Positions 47,287 to 59,442 of a DNA stretch of 64,000 nt are shown here, piece by piece. Within the stretch, counting starts at the first letter, position 1; each line of letters opens with the position of its first letter. The position numbers and the translations under genes are program-made. This DNA is from Alnus glutinosa (lineage: Eukaryota > Streptophyta > Magnoliopsida > Fagales > Betulaceae), in contig NC_084890.1 of NCBI RefSeq assembly GCF_958979055.1, positions 1,550,001-1,614,000 of the forward strand. The letters run 5' to 3'. The notes below the pieces were generated by a model. That model was not told the DNA's origin. It was given only the letters and a program-made list of their open reading frames with translations, and made no database searches.

Positions 47287-48443
47287 ATGGAGCTAGATAC
47301 CATCAGAGATGCATTTGACCGTATTTCTAAGAAGCAAAAGTTATCTTCTTCTAAATCCCAAGAAGTTATTGACCTAGTTGGCCTTGAAGTTGAACAGGCG
47401 TTGGGAAAAATCCAGTCAGCTCATGACATCGCCTCCCTTGTTGATCACAAGTTCATACTCACATATCTTAAACTCAAGCTCAATGCAATTGGTCCTCTCC
47501 GCCAGTTAGAAGGGTCACAGAAGGAACTAAACTTAAACGTTAACAAGTACCAGAAATTACTTGAAAAATTCTTCAATCCTGACATATCAAAGCATATAGA
47601 AATGTGGACTTTGACTTCCACATTGTGAATCAAATTGTTGCAGTCCATTTCTACCGGCAAGGCTTGTTTGATCTTGGTGATAGCTTATTAAATGAAGCTG
47701 GAGAGCCAGAGGCAACTGCATTAAAATCTCAATTCTTGGATTTGCATCAGATAACTGGGGCTGTAAGAGTTAGGAACCTTGAGCCTGCCCTGAAGTGGGC
47801 CTGTACAAATCGTGAGAAGCTGAAGCAGAATAGTTCAAATCTTGAGCTTAAACTTTACAGGCTGCAGTTTGTGGAGATTTTACAGAAAGGAACCCGAACC
47901 GATGCACTTAACTATGCCAGAGATTACCTTACCCCGTTTGCTTCCCTTCACATGGAGGAGATCCAGAAGCTTATGGCTTGCCTCTTGTGGGTAGGAAGGC
48001 TTGACAGCTCCCCATATCACGAGATCACTTCTCCAACACATTGGGATAATTTGTCTGAAGAGCTGACCCAGGAATTCTGCAGTCTCTTGGGGCAGTCCTA
48101 TGTGCACCCATTGAGCGTGGCGATAACGGCTGGGGTTGAAGGGTTGCCTACTCTTTTAAAGCTAGCACATGTAATGTCTGCAAAGAAGCAGGAATGGCTG
48201 GGAATGAAACAGCTGCCAGTGCCAGTTGAGTTGGGGAAGGAGTTTCAGTTTCACTCGATATTTGTTTGTCCTGTGAGTAGGGATCAAGGCAGTGAAGAGA
48301 ATCCTCCAATGCTGATGCCATGCTTGCATGTTCTTTGCAAGCAATCGATCATGAAGCTGTCAAAAAGTAGCACGCGAACATTTAAGTGTCCATATTGTCC
48401 AGCAGAGGTTTCAGTCGCACAGTGCAGGCAGCTGTATTTCTAA
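47287..48443 (+). pseudogene. RMD5: RMD5-type GID/CTLH E3 ligase subunit, frameshifted
   Basis: Homologous to RMD5, the RING subunit of the GID/CTLH ubiquitin ligase. One exon would encode about 385 residues, the normal length, but the frame breaks near 47,592. There FNPDISK continues as HIEMW in the first frame, while the downstream frame reads NVDFDFHIVNQ. One missing A in a short A run (CAAAG where CAAAAG would keep frame) explains it. After the break LisH (HFYRQGLFDLGDSL), CTLH (LEPALKWACTNREKL) and RING (CPVSRD ... CLHVLCKQS ... CPYCPAE) follow without stops. The RING block has Leu in CLHVLC, where Gly before the His is more usual. This is a recent pseudogene, or an intact gene with one base lost in assembly. 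An acceptor at about 47,238 suggests a leader intron. Confidence 0.85.
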
Positions 48444-50778
48444 TGTGAGTGCCTGAATCTCTCTCTCCCTCCCGGACTAGAGAAAATGTCGTGGCAATGA
48501 TGTGTTTGGTAATGGCTGATAGTGCATTGCATCTGTGGTTTACTATTTTGTGTATAGAAATTCTTTCTAGATTCCTTTGTGGTTTTTGAAAGACCAATTA
48601 GTTAACGAATAATTTAGACAAGTTGTTCATACATTATGATAGTGGGGTGGTGACCTTGGACCACTGATCTCATCGTTTCTCCATTGGACAAAGGTCAAGA
48701 GGGAAGACATGCATCAACTTTCAGGTGAAACATGCTTGATTTCAGCTCACTAAGTTTCCTTTGTATCCAATGTAGTACGAAATGTCAATGGGAAGGAGCA
48801 TTGTCTCCTCTCTATTCAAAATTCTTCTAATTCCTTCTGTGGTAGCTGATTCTGAATTCTTAATACCTGTAATTAGATCATTTAAGCTTTTGATCCAGTT
48901 AAACATGCTCAAACCCGGTAGATATTTTGGGACACATTCAACCCGGTTAAGGTGGAACTTATTTGGATTATTATCGCAGTTGCAGAAAGTTGTACTCCTC
49001 CTGTTTGAACAACTTACCGGCAAGAACACTGTCCCTACCCCCAAAAAATGGAGCTCCGAGAAAGCCACCCACTCTCAAATGTACCAAGACTATGCAATTT
49101 TCATATTTACGGATGTTTTCAAAGTATAATAGAGGGAGAGAGAAAAGAATCCTCCAACTAAGCCAATGTCGGTTAAGATGGCAACCAGGAAGGTAATAAC
49201 TAAAGCTATAGATTAATATAGTTGTTCTTGAACAGCTTGAACTCAGCTCATATAAGTTTGATTCGAGTTCGATTTGTTTAATCAACAAGTCGAGCTCATA
49301 CAATAATTATTACTTGAATATTACACAAGTTAAACTTAAATAAACTTGGTGTAACTTAGTTTAAGCTCATACAAGTAATGTTAATCTGCCTAGTAAAAAA
49401 AATTGGAATCTAATTCGAGCTCTAGCTCGACTTATGAGCCAGAGTTCAAATCGAACTTGAACATGGTTGAATTTCGACTCGGCTAGATTACATCTCCGAT
49501 AAAGACATTTATAAGGCATTGGAATTTCCATGGAGAGCTACTATGGATTGTTAATGGCTGGGTAGCATGACCATTTAGTACAAGGAGATTTTCTTTTAAC
49601 TCCATTTAGTCGAAGTCAATGGTTCAATCATTCATGCTTTGATCCTTTGTTTTGTACGTTTTTTTCCCCATTTAGAAATAAAAGAAATTATGGGTTCATT
49701 TGAATGAGAGATTTTTTTGTATTATATTCAAAATTATGAATACTGAGATAACTTGTTTTTTAAAATTATGTTTGGATGGTTTAAAAAACCAGAAACAAAA
49801 TTAGAAAAGTTCGATGAAATCTAATTAAAATTTGAATTTTAAAAAACAACCCAAACATGTTTTTAAAAAATAATAAAATATAATAAAAAAACAATTGTTA
49901 CCCAAACATGTCCTTAACTATTACGTATTAGTATAAAATTTAATAAAATACAACAATTTTTATTTTATTAAAAAAAATCACAAATTTGAACTGATTAATA
50001 GAAAGGAAGGGCAATTCTTTAAAGTTTAGAATTGTTGAGAGTAGAAAAGCCTGAAATAGCCTGATTTTGTGAAATTACAGAAGATTCTCTTGTGAAAAAA
50101 TAAACGGCACAGATTATTTCCGGTGAATTCTCCCCCAATCATCCCATCTCCACCGTTTATTTTTTCACTACATGCAGTGCAAACTCAAAAGCCTAACCCA
50201 TGTTTATGCTTTACGGCCCGGAAAAAAAAAAAAAAAATTATGGTCTCAAAACAAATTGTGAGAAAAATAAACATCATTTTTGTTGGTGTGGAAACACGTC
50301 GTACATAAGATGAAAAATTACCTGAATCAGTATATATAAGTTGTAACCCTATTTTTTTTTGGTGATAAAATAATAAAATAAATAAATAAAATCTCAAAGT
50401 TTAAGCTCAGATGCCGGTCATAAAAATTCGCTTGTTGCACTCTTATACAACAAGGGTCTAAACAACATAACAAAACTCAAATGCAAGGCTACTCAACATA
50501 ATGGAACAGAAGCCATGCTTAAACCTATGGAAGAAATCACCTTGAACAACATCATTTTCTTTTTCTTCCTTTCAAGAGCTTATACACATGGTTAAGATTG
50601 AGCTTAAACCATGTGGGACATTTAGAATCATACCATATAATCGGCTGGGTAGGAGTTTTTCTCAATTTTGGGTATAGAAATGTATTGAAGTACGTTGGTA
50701 TTATATTGAGACTTGGCAAAAGTGACAGATAGAAAACCTGAGCCCTACAAAAATAAAAATTGCTGATGTTTGGTTCTG
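48444..50778. other. Intergenic DNA between RMD5 and GART loci
   Basis: Contains the presumed RMD5 3' UTR, an unassigned medium-GC stretch at 48,780-49,200 with an open frame on each strand but no domain, a hAT-like fragment near 49,224-49,497, and AT-rich DNA after 49,650. The last stretch (from about 50,400) is probably the GART 3' UTR side. Confidence 0.4.
49224..49497. mobile_element. hAT-like fragment, CGAGC family, inverted
   Basis: Dense TCGAGC / GAGCTC / TTCGAA motifs ending GGCTAGATTACATCTCC at 49,497, the complement of the GGGGATGTAATCGAGCC start at 13,366. The left end is not clear. Confidence 0.5.
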
Positions 50779-53700
50779 CTACCTGAACTCACTTGGGTTT
50801 TCTTTGCTCCGGATGAGAGGAACACCATCTTCCCTCCAAATTATCCGCTCTTCACACAACGCTTCTGTAACCTCCACATACAGCCGATGCTCCTAAATGG
50901 AAAAAATAAACAATAAGATGTCACAGAAAAGAATCCTACCCAAATGGGAAGTTTATGAACAAGAGGGTACTTCTCCTCCTTCCAAAGACACAGGTCTGGG
51001 ATTCAGACAATCAATTTCGTTTTTTTTTTAATAAGTAGGATTCAGACAATCATGGATGGAGAATCGGGGAGTTTAGAGGGTTATTCTATCATTTGGCACC
51101 AAAAGACCAAAAAACATTCAATAGGAATATGCCAGAACTTGGTATTACTATTGTCCCAAAGTTAAAACTGTTGACAAATGACTCATGATTCAGGTTTTCT
51201 CAATTTTATTTCATAGAAAAACACTTTAACACCCCCCCCCCCCCCCCCCAAGAGAGAGATAGAGATGAGGAAAAATTATGATACCCCAGCGTTAAAATCT
51301 CATTACCTCCCGAAGAACTCGAGCTGCCAGCTCCTCTGCAGTGTCGTTAGCAAGCACAGGGACAACACTTTGAGCAAGAATACGCCCAGTGTCGTAGTGC
51401 TCATCAACAAAATGAATTGTTGGACCTGAGTATCTAACCAAGCACAAAGGAACAAAAACATAATATTCAGACTTCTCTTCATATACACCATAATATAATG
51501 GAAATAAAAAGTTGGATAAAAATGGGCTAATTCCTTATGCTTGATCAAGAAACAGTATTTGTTTAGATATATGACATCAAATGTTGCAATCTACCTTGCT
51601 CCATAAGCAATGACTGCCTTATGAACCTTCATACCATAATAGCCTTTGCCTCCAAAAGCTGGAAGGAGTGATGGATGGATGTTTACTATGGATCTTGGAT
51701 AAGCTTGGATCAACTCCACCGGTATAAGTTTTACGTATCCCGCTAGGAGTATAAAGTCAACCTCGAATCTCCTGATTATGATAACACGACAATGTTAATA
51801 TATTTTTGTAAGATTTCAACACATCAATCTTTCCTTTTGTTTCACATATTTCCTTGGCTTATGAAATCAAAGAAATCACTTCCAAGAAGCAGACATCTTT
51901 TAACTACAAGTACTGAAGAAGGAAATCACAACCATCCTATATAGATTGTTCTTTCATGACGTGATTTTGATACATTTTTATGTTGACACTTGCATACTTT
52001 TAAACCACTAGTACAAGAACTGGAGTTAAGGCTCCATACGTTTCAACTTAAAATATTTTCCAGATTTTTTTCCCCCCCATATTTTCCTGTATTTGGTCCA
52101 ACTGAAAATTGTAAGTCAAAGGAAACACTTTTCATGGTCAATGAAAAGTCGTAACCAAAGAGACGGAAAAAGACCCAAGCCCATCCATGTTGGTGACACG
52201 GCTTGCCAAATTCAGTTTCACTGTGGCAAAGTCCAAATTCACCATTGCTGACTCTACATCAGCTGACTTGTGGGCTTTGGTGTTATTGATTTTTATGAAT
52301 TTTAACATACATATTACTTTCCTCGAAAATGTTTGTCATTAGGGAAATGTTTTATGTCAAAATACACAGAACCTAAATATTGTACATTATTTGTAACTTT
52401 GTATAACACTGAGTACAACCTGGAATCTGCTTATGATATGAGTGGGTCTCATCAAGTACTTGGCAGGGGTTACATAAAGGAACAATTCTTCTAAGTAACA
52501 TGCAGAAGCTACAAGTCCTCTAGGACAGGCCTAAATGAGATCTGCTACACCAAGAAAGTATATATTGCCCTTAAACTGTTATTTGGATTATGAATGACCT
52601 TTAGACAACAGACATCAAATGAACCAAGGATAATCAGAAAAAGAAAAGCAACTTAGGCATCTAATGGAAAAGCCAATTGTAGCAGACAAAGCTAAAGCCA
52701 GCAGAAAAACCAGTAATATACAAGCACACATAGTCGACACAACAGTCCCTAGAGAACACAAATTAGATAGATAAGATCAAGGTATATAGTGGCAGCACAA
52801 AAAATGATGTACAGTTGACAAGTTACATTAAAAACTCAAAATCCATAGGATGCATCTCAAGGATTGGCTAAAAGGAACATCTCCGTTAATGGTTGATGTA
52901 ACATACTTCCTTCACAAAACGAAAATTAGACTAAATGTATCTCCTTTATTGAATAGTTTTTCCACAATTTCTTAAGATTTCCTGACTGCCTGTGGTACAG
53001 AATGTAAGAGATTTTATAGCAATAATTAATCTAATTTGGGTTTATGCATAACAAACTCCTTGCTGAGCAAAAATTAAGAACCTTCTTACTAGTGAATCTA
53101 CCATGAATATGGTTCAACATTAACAAATTCCAAATAAAAAGAGAAAGGCAAACCTAAATGCTTCATTTTTGGGAGAAGAAGCCTGACCTAAGCACAGATA
53201 CAAGGTCGCTTGGGGAGAGTCCGTCAGGTTCCTCCTTTGTTTTGGGGAACAAAACAACTGGGATGCCCTTATCTCTTGCGTACTCTGCACCTCCACAGCC
53301 TGCCATACAGAGGAAAATAACACGTATGAATAGGTATACCTTTCCCAAGCAAAGGCTTATGCATTATAGTGCCACAGTCCCTAAGTTACTTATTCCGTTC
53401 TCATCTTATCACCATAAGTTAGCAAGCAGTGCACATCTTCCTTCTATAAGAATGAGTGGTAAAGGTCCAAAATCACTATCCAATGCCCGCCAAGTTTATG
53501 GTAGTATATCCAAGAGAACTTTCCCAACTACCTGTCAAGGCAATTCGATAGCTACCATTGTAGCAAGTCTCATATTTCAATATCATGGCTGTTTTTTTTT
53601 GAAAGAAAAATAAAAAAGAGCACTGAACTTTAAAATCAAACAGAAATCCAAAAGAGCACTGCACTGCATTGTAATTCTTTGCTGATATATGGTAGATTTT

Positions 53701-54326
53701 ACTCATTAATCCAAAAAAAAAAAAAAACGCTCGCAAATCACGGAACATGATTTACCAAGTAAATTGCAAAGACAACAGTTCAAAAAATTATAGCTTTATT
53801 GAATTACAAAAACTTCCACTATTTTACAGTTCATAAGGAATTAAAAATAACGATTTTCAAGCCCAAAGAGACAATCAAAATAATAAAATCGCAACTATAT
53901 AAAGATAGAGAGAAAACCGTGTTTATTTGTGACCAGAACAACGATGTCTCCATGAACTGATCCTCGAAGAGAAGCTTCATGAATGGACCTGGAGTTCGAC
54001 CCACCACCGGAGACGAAAACAGCTAGCTTTTTCCTTCTAATCCCATTTTTCAAATCTTTCCCATGAGAAATAGCATCATTCTCTACATTTTCTACAACGT
54101 TTTTACACTTCAATCTCTGCTTAGACCACACCTTTTGTGGAACAGAATGACAGGTTCTATACAAGACCCATTTGCGGGGTTGAGAGAAAGATGCTGAAGA
54201 AAGAGGCGGTGACGCCACAAAGAATGGCTTCTTGATGTTTCGGACTAGTGGGATCGTTGGGTTTGAGTAAAACCCAGAAAGCAAGCTCTGGGTTTCCATT
54301 GAAATACAGGATAAAATAGAGCTCAA
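50779..54326 (-). CDS. GART: Phosphoribosylglycinamide formyltransferase, plastid-type
   Basis: Transfers a formyl group from 10-formyltetrahydrofolate to GAR, the third step of de novo purine synthesis, which in plants occurs in plastids. Five exons with in-phase GT-AG borders: 54,326-53,918; 53,299-53,188; 51,771-51,595; 51,433-51,307; 50,892-50,779. The product is 312 residues. About 95 Ser-rich and basic residues (FFVASPPLSSASFSQPRK) look like a transit peptide. The core begins KLAVFVSGGGSN (106-111 phosphate loop). Catalytic Asn204 and His206 (NIHPSLLP) and Asp247 (HYDTG) correspond to the bacterial PurN triad. All are intact. A second in-frame ATG at codon 10 is an alternative start. 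Upstream lies a copy of the ceramidase leader (54,480-55,464). Confidence 0.94.
51232..51249. repeat. C homopolymer (18 bp)
   Basis: In the last GART intron, next to a GA-rich stretch. Confidence 0.85.
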
Positions 54327-54479
54327 CGGGTTTTACTGATTGGAAAATATAAAATAAGGAAAGGAATTGCTGATAATTTGAGAGCTTGTTCGGTGGGTTT
54401 TTCTCTTCTCTGTTCAACCGCAAAGCTTGAAACAAAAGCGGCAAAGAGATTGAGGGAAACAAAGAATTATCTTTGAAAT

Positions 54480-55464
54480 ATATTCTATGAAATATATTCA
54501 GTAGAATCCTTTATGTTGAGGAGTAGCAGAGATCATAAAAGTCGCAAACCATGTGCCTGCAGAAAAGAAGCTGATAAATCAACAATCCAACTATTCATTC
54601 ATAGAAGAAAATTCATTTACAATGGAAACAAATTGAACAAATTGCATTTATCAAGCCTCTTACACGCAAGTCATTGCACTGTGACAATATAATTAATAAA
54701 TGAGTTACATAACAGGAGTGCTTGACAAAGATAATAGAGTGCGTGCCACTGCAACGCAATATGTCCATGAATGTTCCATTCTTTTGGACCTGCCCAGTGC
54801 ATCGTTGGTTATATTATTAGGCTCAAAAACACCATGATAGTGTACCATCACCATGTCATAAACCAAAACTAAATCATATAGGGCCTCAAACATACCCAAG
54901 TCAAAGAAGAAGGCTTTAAAATGATGTGCCTTGTGTTGACATACAAATCAATTATAAACAACAGAAAATGAGGACCTAGATGAGAAACTCAAAAGTCCCA
55001 ACAAAAACAAAAGAATCATACACCAATTCATTTAGATTGCAAACCATAAGATGCATCAGAAAAACATAATTACATGAACAGAACAAGGCTGAAAATGATG
55101 TCCACACAAGACCCAGATCAACAAAAACATTTCTTTCAGATAAATTAACAACAAATCACACCAATTACAACCAAAATGCTAAAAGATCCAATCTTACAGA
55201 CCAAAATCAAAACATATCGTGCCAAGGAAAATAGAAAAAATAAAAACAGAACCAACGATTTGTGATGTTCAGAACCTTATGTACATACCCAACAAATCAA
55301 ACTCAAAACAAAATTGAAATACAAAAAGAAGAAACTTTAACTCTGGAGAATAAAAAAAATTCTCACATATGTTTTATACTTAGCATTGTATAACACAAAA
55401 CAAACCATTTTCACTGAATCAGATCTCATTGTTCTTGTCCTCTATGGGCCAATCTCTGTCTCTC
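54480..55464 (-). repeat. Ceramidase-type leader, duplicated segment copy 2, upstream of GART
   Basis: Nearly identical to 34,431-35,383 and in the same orientation, now about 150 bp upstream of the GART start codon. The leader intron acceptor (TTTTCTGCAG near 54,558) and donor-like sequence (GTACATAAGG in place of GTAGATAAGG near 55,280) are largely kept. A block of about 70 bp at 55,155-55,245 is absent from copy 1. No ceramidase coding exon accompanies it. Confidence 0.88.
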
Positions 55465-56072
55465 TAAGCTTGAGCCAAACAAGGGATAAAAGCATTCCTA
55501 GTGAACTAGTCAAAGTTTAAGCAAATTTTAGCTAGAAAATTCACTTTTGTTATTTTAGCTAGCTACTTTTTGAAAGCTCTAAATACCAAACTCTCTAAAT
55601 ATTCTCTACTTTAAATAAATACTATTTTTTATTGGTTTTAAAGTAACCACTTCCAACCACTTTCAACTGTCTTCTTTCAACCAAAATTTAATATCATCTG
55701 CTGTTTTTCAATCACCCAACAGATATTCTTCAGAATTCCAGAATCTACTACCCAAAATAGACCAGTAATATGCAGAATTTTTTTACACAATAAATTAGTA
55801 ACCAAAAGAACACAAAATTAGTAACCAACCAAAAAAAGGGCAAAATAAATATGTGAAACACCCCAACAATACGGATTTTCAAACGAATAACCAAATGCCA
55901 AAAGCCTTTACTTTTTTTAAAATTAAGAACCAATCTACATAAACAGAGGCACAAAACAGAGAAATAGCTAAGATATTTCAAATACTCAAAGTTCTTATAA
56001 GAGGTTCAAGTACCGGTGCAGATGTTTGAGAAAGAATCAATAGAACCTCAAAGTCCAATAGGTCTTTCTATC
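55465..56072. other. Intergenic, nothing recognised
   Basis: AT-rich sequence between the duplicated leader and a possible hAT element. Open frames here have no coding character. Confidence 0.45.
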
Positions 56073-57289
56073 CAGGGCCGGCTCTATATATTGCGGCGCC
56101 TAAGGCAATAGTTTAAAATGAGGCCTTTTTATATTTAAATATTAAATAATTTTTTTTTTTTTAAGTAAAATTTTTATTTTCATTCCATCTATTAGATGCA
56201 TTTTTACCCATCTCCCTCTCTCCTTAAATAAATAATTTTTTTTAAGTAAAATTTTTATTTTCATTCCATCTATTAGGGTTACCATTAATACACACCATTG
56301 TACCAAGAAGGCAAGAAAGAACATTGAGGGTTTGAGAAATTTAAAGAAAAAAAAAACAATAATAGAATTTGTAGAGAAGTGAAACGAAATACAACAAAAT
56401 TCAAGGTTACCATTGAAATCCATTAACGTTGCATATTTGACCTGACGTGATGGAGACCTGTGTTTTCTATTCCCAAGCCCACGCATCACAACATATCAAT
56501 GGGCCACACGTTTTCATCTTGATAAACGTGTTGTATGTTTATCCATCAAAAAATAATGGCCTTCGTCTCAGAGACTCATCACAAAGCAAAAGAAAGAAAA
56601 GAAAAAAAAAAAAAAAGAAAAAAAAAGAAAAAAGAAGCAAGTAGAAGGCCTTAGAGCAATAGATCAAAATAAAAAATAAAAAATAAAAAAGTAGCAGAGT
56701 CGATTACCTATTACGGTGTTCAGTATCATGGTGCTGTGTGTCTTTAACTTGGGTTAATAGGTGCCAGAGATTGCAGAAGGAGAGGCGAAGAGACTGGAGG
56801 TGAGAGCTGGGTGGTGAGCATTTTGGTAATTTGTTAGAGAGATTGTAATAAGACTTGTGTTCCTAGCTTTTGAAGTTTGATTGTTTTTACGTGGGAGTTC
56901 TAGAGTCTTCCAAATAAATAACGCAACTTTTTTTTTTTTTGTAAGAAATAATCGTTGTGTTCTTACGTCGATTGACTTTTCTATGTGAGAGTTCTAGAGA
57001 CCGCTTATGAGAGATGATTTACTGTATTTTTTTTTTTTTTTTTGGTAAAATCAATGTATTTCTAGGCCTTGAGGCCCTTGATGGTTGTTTTTACCAGGGG
57101 ATTAGAGTCTCCCGGAAGAGATTTCTTTTTTGCTTAATTGTTGTGTATGATAATTGGGCTTTTTTTAAAAAATAAAATAAATCTATACAATCATAGTAGT
57201 ATCACCAATGTATATTGCCATTTGGGGGCCTTCATCCACCGGAGGCCTTACGTGACCGCCTAAGTCGCCTAGTGGATGAGACGGCCCTA
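56073..57289. mobile_element. Possible non-autonomous hAT element (CAGGGCCGG ends)
   Basis: Left end CAGGGCCGGCTCTATATAT with GGCGCCTAAGGC, right end GTCGCCTAGTGGATGAGACGGCCCTA. Both termini belong to a common plant hAT-like repeat type. Flanks TTTCTATC and TTTCTACA agree only imperfectly as an 8-bp duplication. The interior (about 1.2 kb) is AT-rich, with A/T runs and a 51-bp repeated TTTTAAGTAAAATTTTTATTTTCATT block near 56,160 and 56,240. No transposase. Confidence 0.55.
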
Positions 57290-57607
57290 AATTTCTACAC
57301 AAGTCAGTGCACTTCAATCTCAACAGGCACTCAACATGAATAGAGCACATAAGGGAGTAATAGCCGAGAAAGGTCCAAGTACCCAATTTTGGAAAGAGTC
57401 CAATGGTGCAGAATTTTGAAAAAGAATTGCCAATACCCAAAATCCAATATACGTGAATATAAACAACTAACCAATAAAAACAGAGCAACAGCAAGAAATT
57501 TCCACGTAATCCAATAGTGAAAACAGTCCAATAATTCAAATTTCCAAATGAAAAAATAAAAAAGGAACAAACGAAGCCTCAGATACTGAATACTACTCCC
57601 TATCGAC

Positions 57608-57810
57608 GACCAAAAAGACATAAACAGATCAGCAGCAAGGTATCCCCCAGGAAAAACGGGAGATCCTTGGAAGACAATATTTTCATTATCATTAAGGCCA
57701 CTTAGCAGTCTTTCATAGATCCATGCTGGTCCATTAACTAGCCGAATCTGACATTTTTGTACACTAATTAGTTCTGAAACTACTTGTTGTAGGAAGCTTA
57801 ACCAATTCAA
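57608..57810 (-). pseudogene. Unidentified coding fragment
   Basis: A minus frame reads VSELISVQKCQIRLVNGPAW then ERLLSGLNDNENIVFQGSPV and GGYLAADLFMSFWSS. The composition and lack of low complexity look like real protein, but the flanks turn at once into intron-like or AT-rich DNA and I cannot assign a family. It may be one exon of a broken gene or a captured fragment. Confidence 0.4.
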
Positions 57811-58035
57811 TTACTTTGATTTATTTGATAATAAGGTTATAATACCACGTCAAAATTTCATGCTCTAACAACCACCTTTGTTCACTGTAACTACTTTTTT
57901 CATGGATTAGTTTCATTAGGTTTTTCTCTCAAACTTGTCTCTAAAGGTAACATGAGAAACATGAAAACTGCAATAACCATGGATTCATTTAAATGTGAAT
58001 GAAATCACATCACAAGATAAAAAGTAAAAATATAC

Positions 58036-58107
58036 CTTCTTATGCAAAAGTTTCTTCCAATTGAAGTCAATTTTCTCATTCAGTTCCCACCCAAAATTCC
58101 TCGCGTC
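58036..58107 (-). pseudogene. Lone exon of glutathione reductase (cytosolic type)
   Basis: A 72-base block encodes 24 residues ([20 protein letters not shown] then LHKK) that match the region of plant cytosolic glutathione reductase between the FAD-binding domain and the first insertion, with an intact TAG acceptor at 58,108 and a GTATAT donor at 58,034. No other reductase exon was found from 55,500 to 59,970, so this is a gene fragment rather than a gene. Glutathione reductase is the NADPH-dependent enzyme that regenerates reduced glutathione. Confidence 0.75.
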
Positions 58108-58109
58108 CT

Positions 58110-58780
58110 ACAAAACAAAACATCACATTAATCAAACCATTTAAAGTCGAATTATAAATTAAATAAAATTGTGAAGAACAATATACTAAAACAGAAAAAC
58201 TCAGTATGTCACACTAAACATGGGACAATTTTTTTTTATTTTTTATTTTTTTTAGAAGCAACAATGTGCCAAACATAATGCATTTTAAAAAAGCCTCAAG
58301 TTGTTCTATTTCTCCATGAGTTCAATAACATTGAATTTTCCATTACATCACAGATCACCATAGGAACATCAGATATTCGAAAACCGATTCTGGTGGTCGA
58401 ATGTTTGCATGTTTTATAATGACCAGTGATAATAAAACGAATTTCAAGAAAAATGTTGAATCTGAGCCATGTCTACGGCAAAAGTGATAAATCAATGGTC
58501 TAGATGCAGTAAGATGATGGCAAAGAAGACTCTCACAGAAGAAAAAATTTCACAAAACCTTTTCTTCTTAGTTTTGCTACTTGACTAAACCCAACCTTCC
58601 AAACTCAAAACTAGCAAATAAAACACAGCAAAATCTTAGAAACCCACAAGCCAAAATGCTAACCAATAACACAAAGTGCTAAATTTCACAAACCCAAAAT
58701 CCTAAAACCAATATAAAACACGCCAACCAACATATCAAATACAACCCACATCAAAACAAAATCAAAAGAACCAATCCTCC
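58110..58780. other. Non-coding DNA between the orphan exon and the inverted repeat
   Basis: AT-rich and intron-like on the minus strand. No further reductase exon seen. Confidence 0.4.
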
Positions 58781-59394
58781 TGCACGGATACGGCTTCCAT
58801 GCAGTGAAAAAAATTAACAGCAATCTGCTGTAGTTATTTAGACGGTGGAGATTTAGTTTTGCCTTTCTAAATGAAACGTCGTCGTGTGTAAAACGAATAA
58901 AAAAAATTTCTCGCTCCTCCCTCTCTTCTCTTCTGTTTTCTCTCTTCCTTAATCTCGGTTCCTCAAACAAAAACGCACTCCACAACTGAAATTGAGAAAA
59001 ATCAATCTATTTTTTGGGGATCAACTCCAAAACAATGTCAGCCCAGAGAAATTATCAGTCGCTCAACAATTGGAAAAGCATGGTTTCTGAGTCTCAGATG
59101 TTTGCGCCACAAACTCAAACATGAATAAACTCATCCTCAAAGGGATCAAAAACCCACATAACGGAAAAACCATATGAAATAAAAGCTACCGACCTCAAAT
59201 GTATGAACTTCTAGTGAGAGAGCACTGGGTCTTGGAGGAATGTCTTGGTGTCGTCTTGACGGCGTCTGAAAGGGGGGGTTTTGGTTTGTGGGGATTTCCT
59301 GAACGGCTTTGAACGTCGGCACTATTCTTGTTGGTGGTGGCCGGGGGATTTGATTGAAATCTCTGAAACTTTCATTGTTATTTGTTGCTCTCTC

Positions 59395-59442
<48 letters not shown>

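Noticed and set aside
48742..49129. Two opposing open frames of 108 and 115 codons
   Set aside because: Neither shows a recognisable domain, splice context or conserved motif; one is probably the chance complement of the other.
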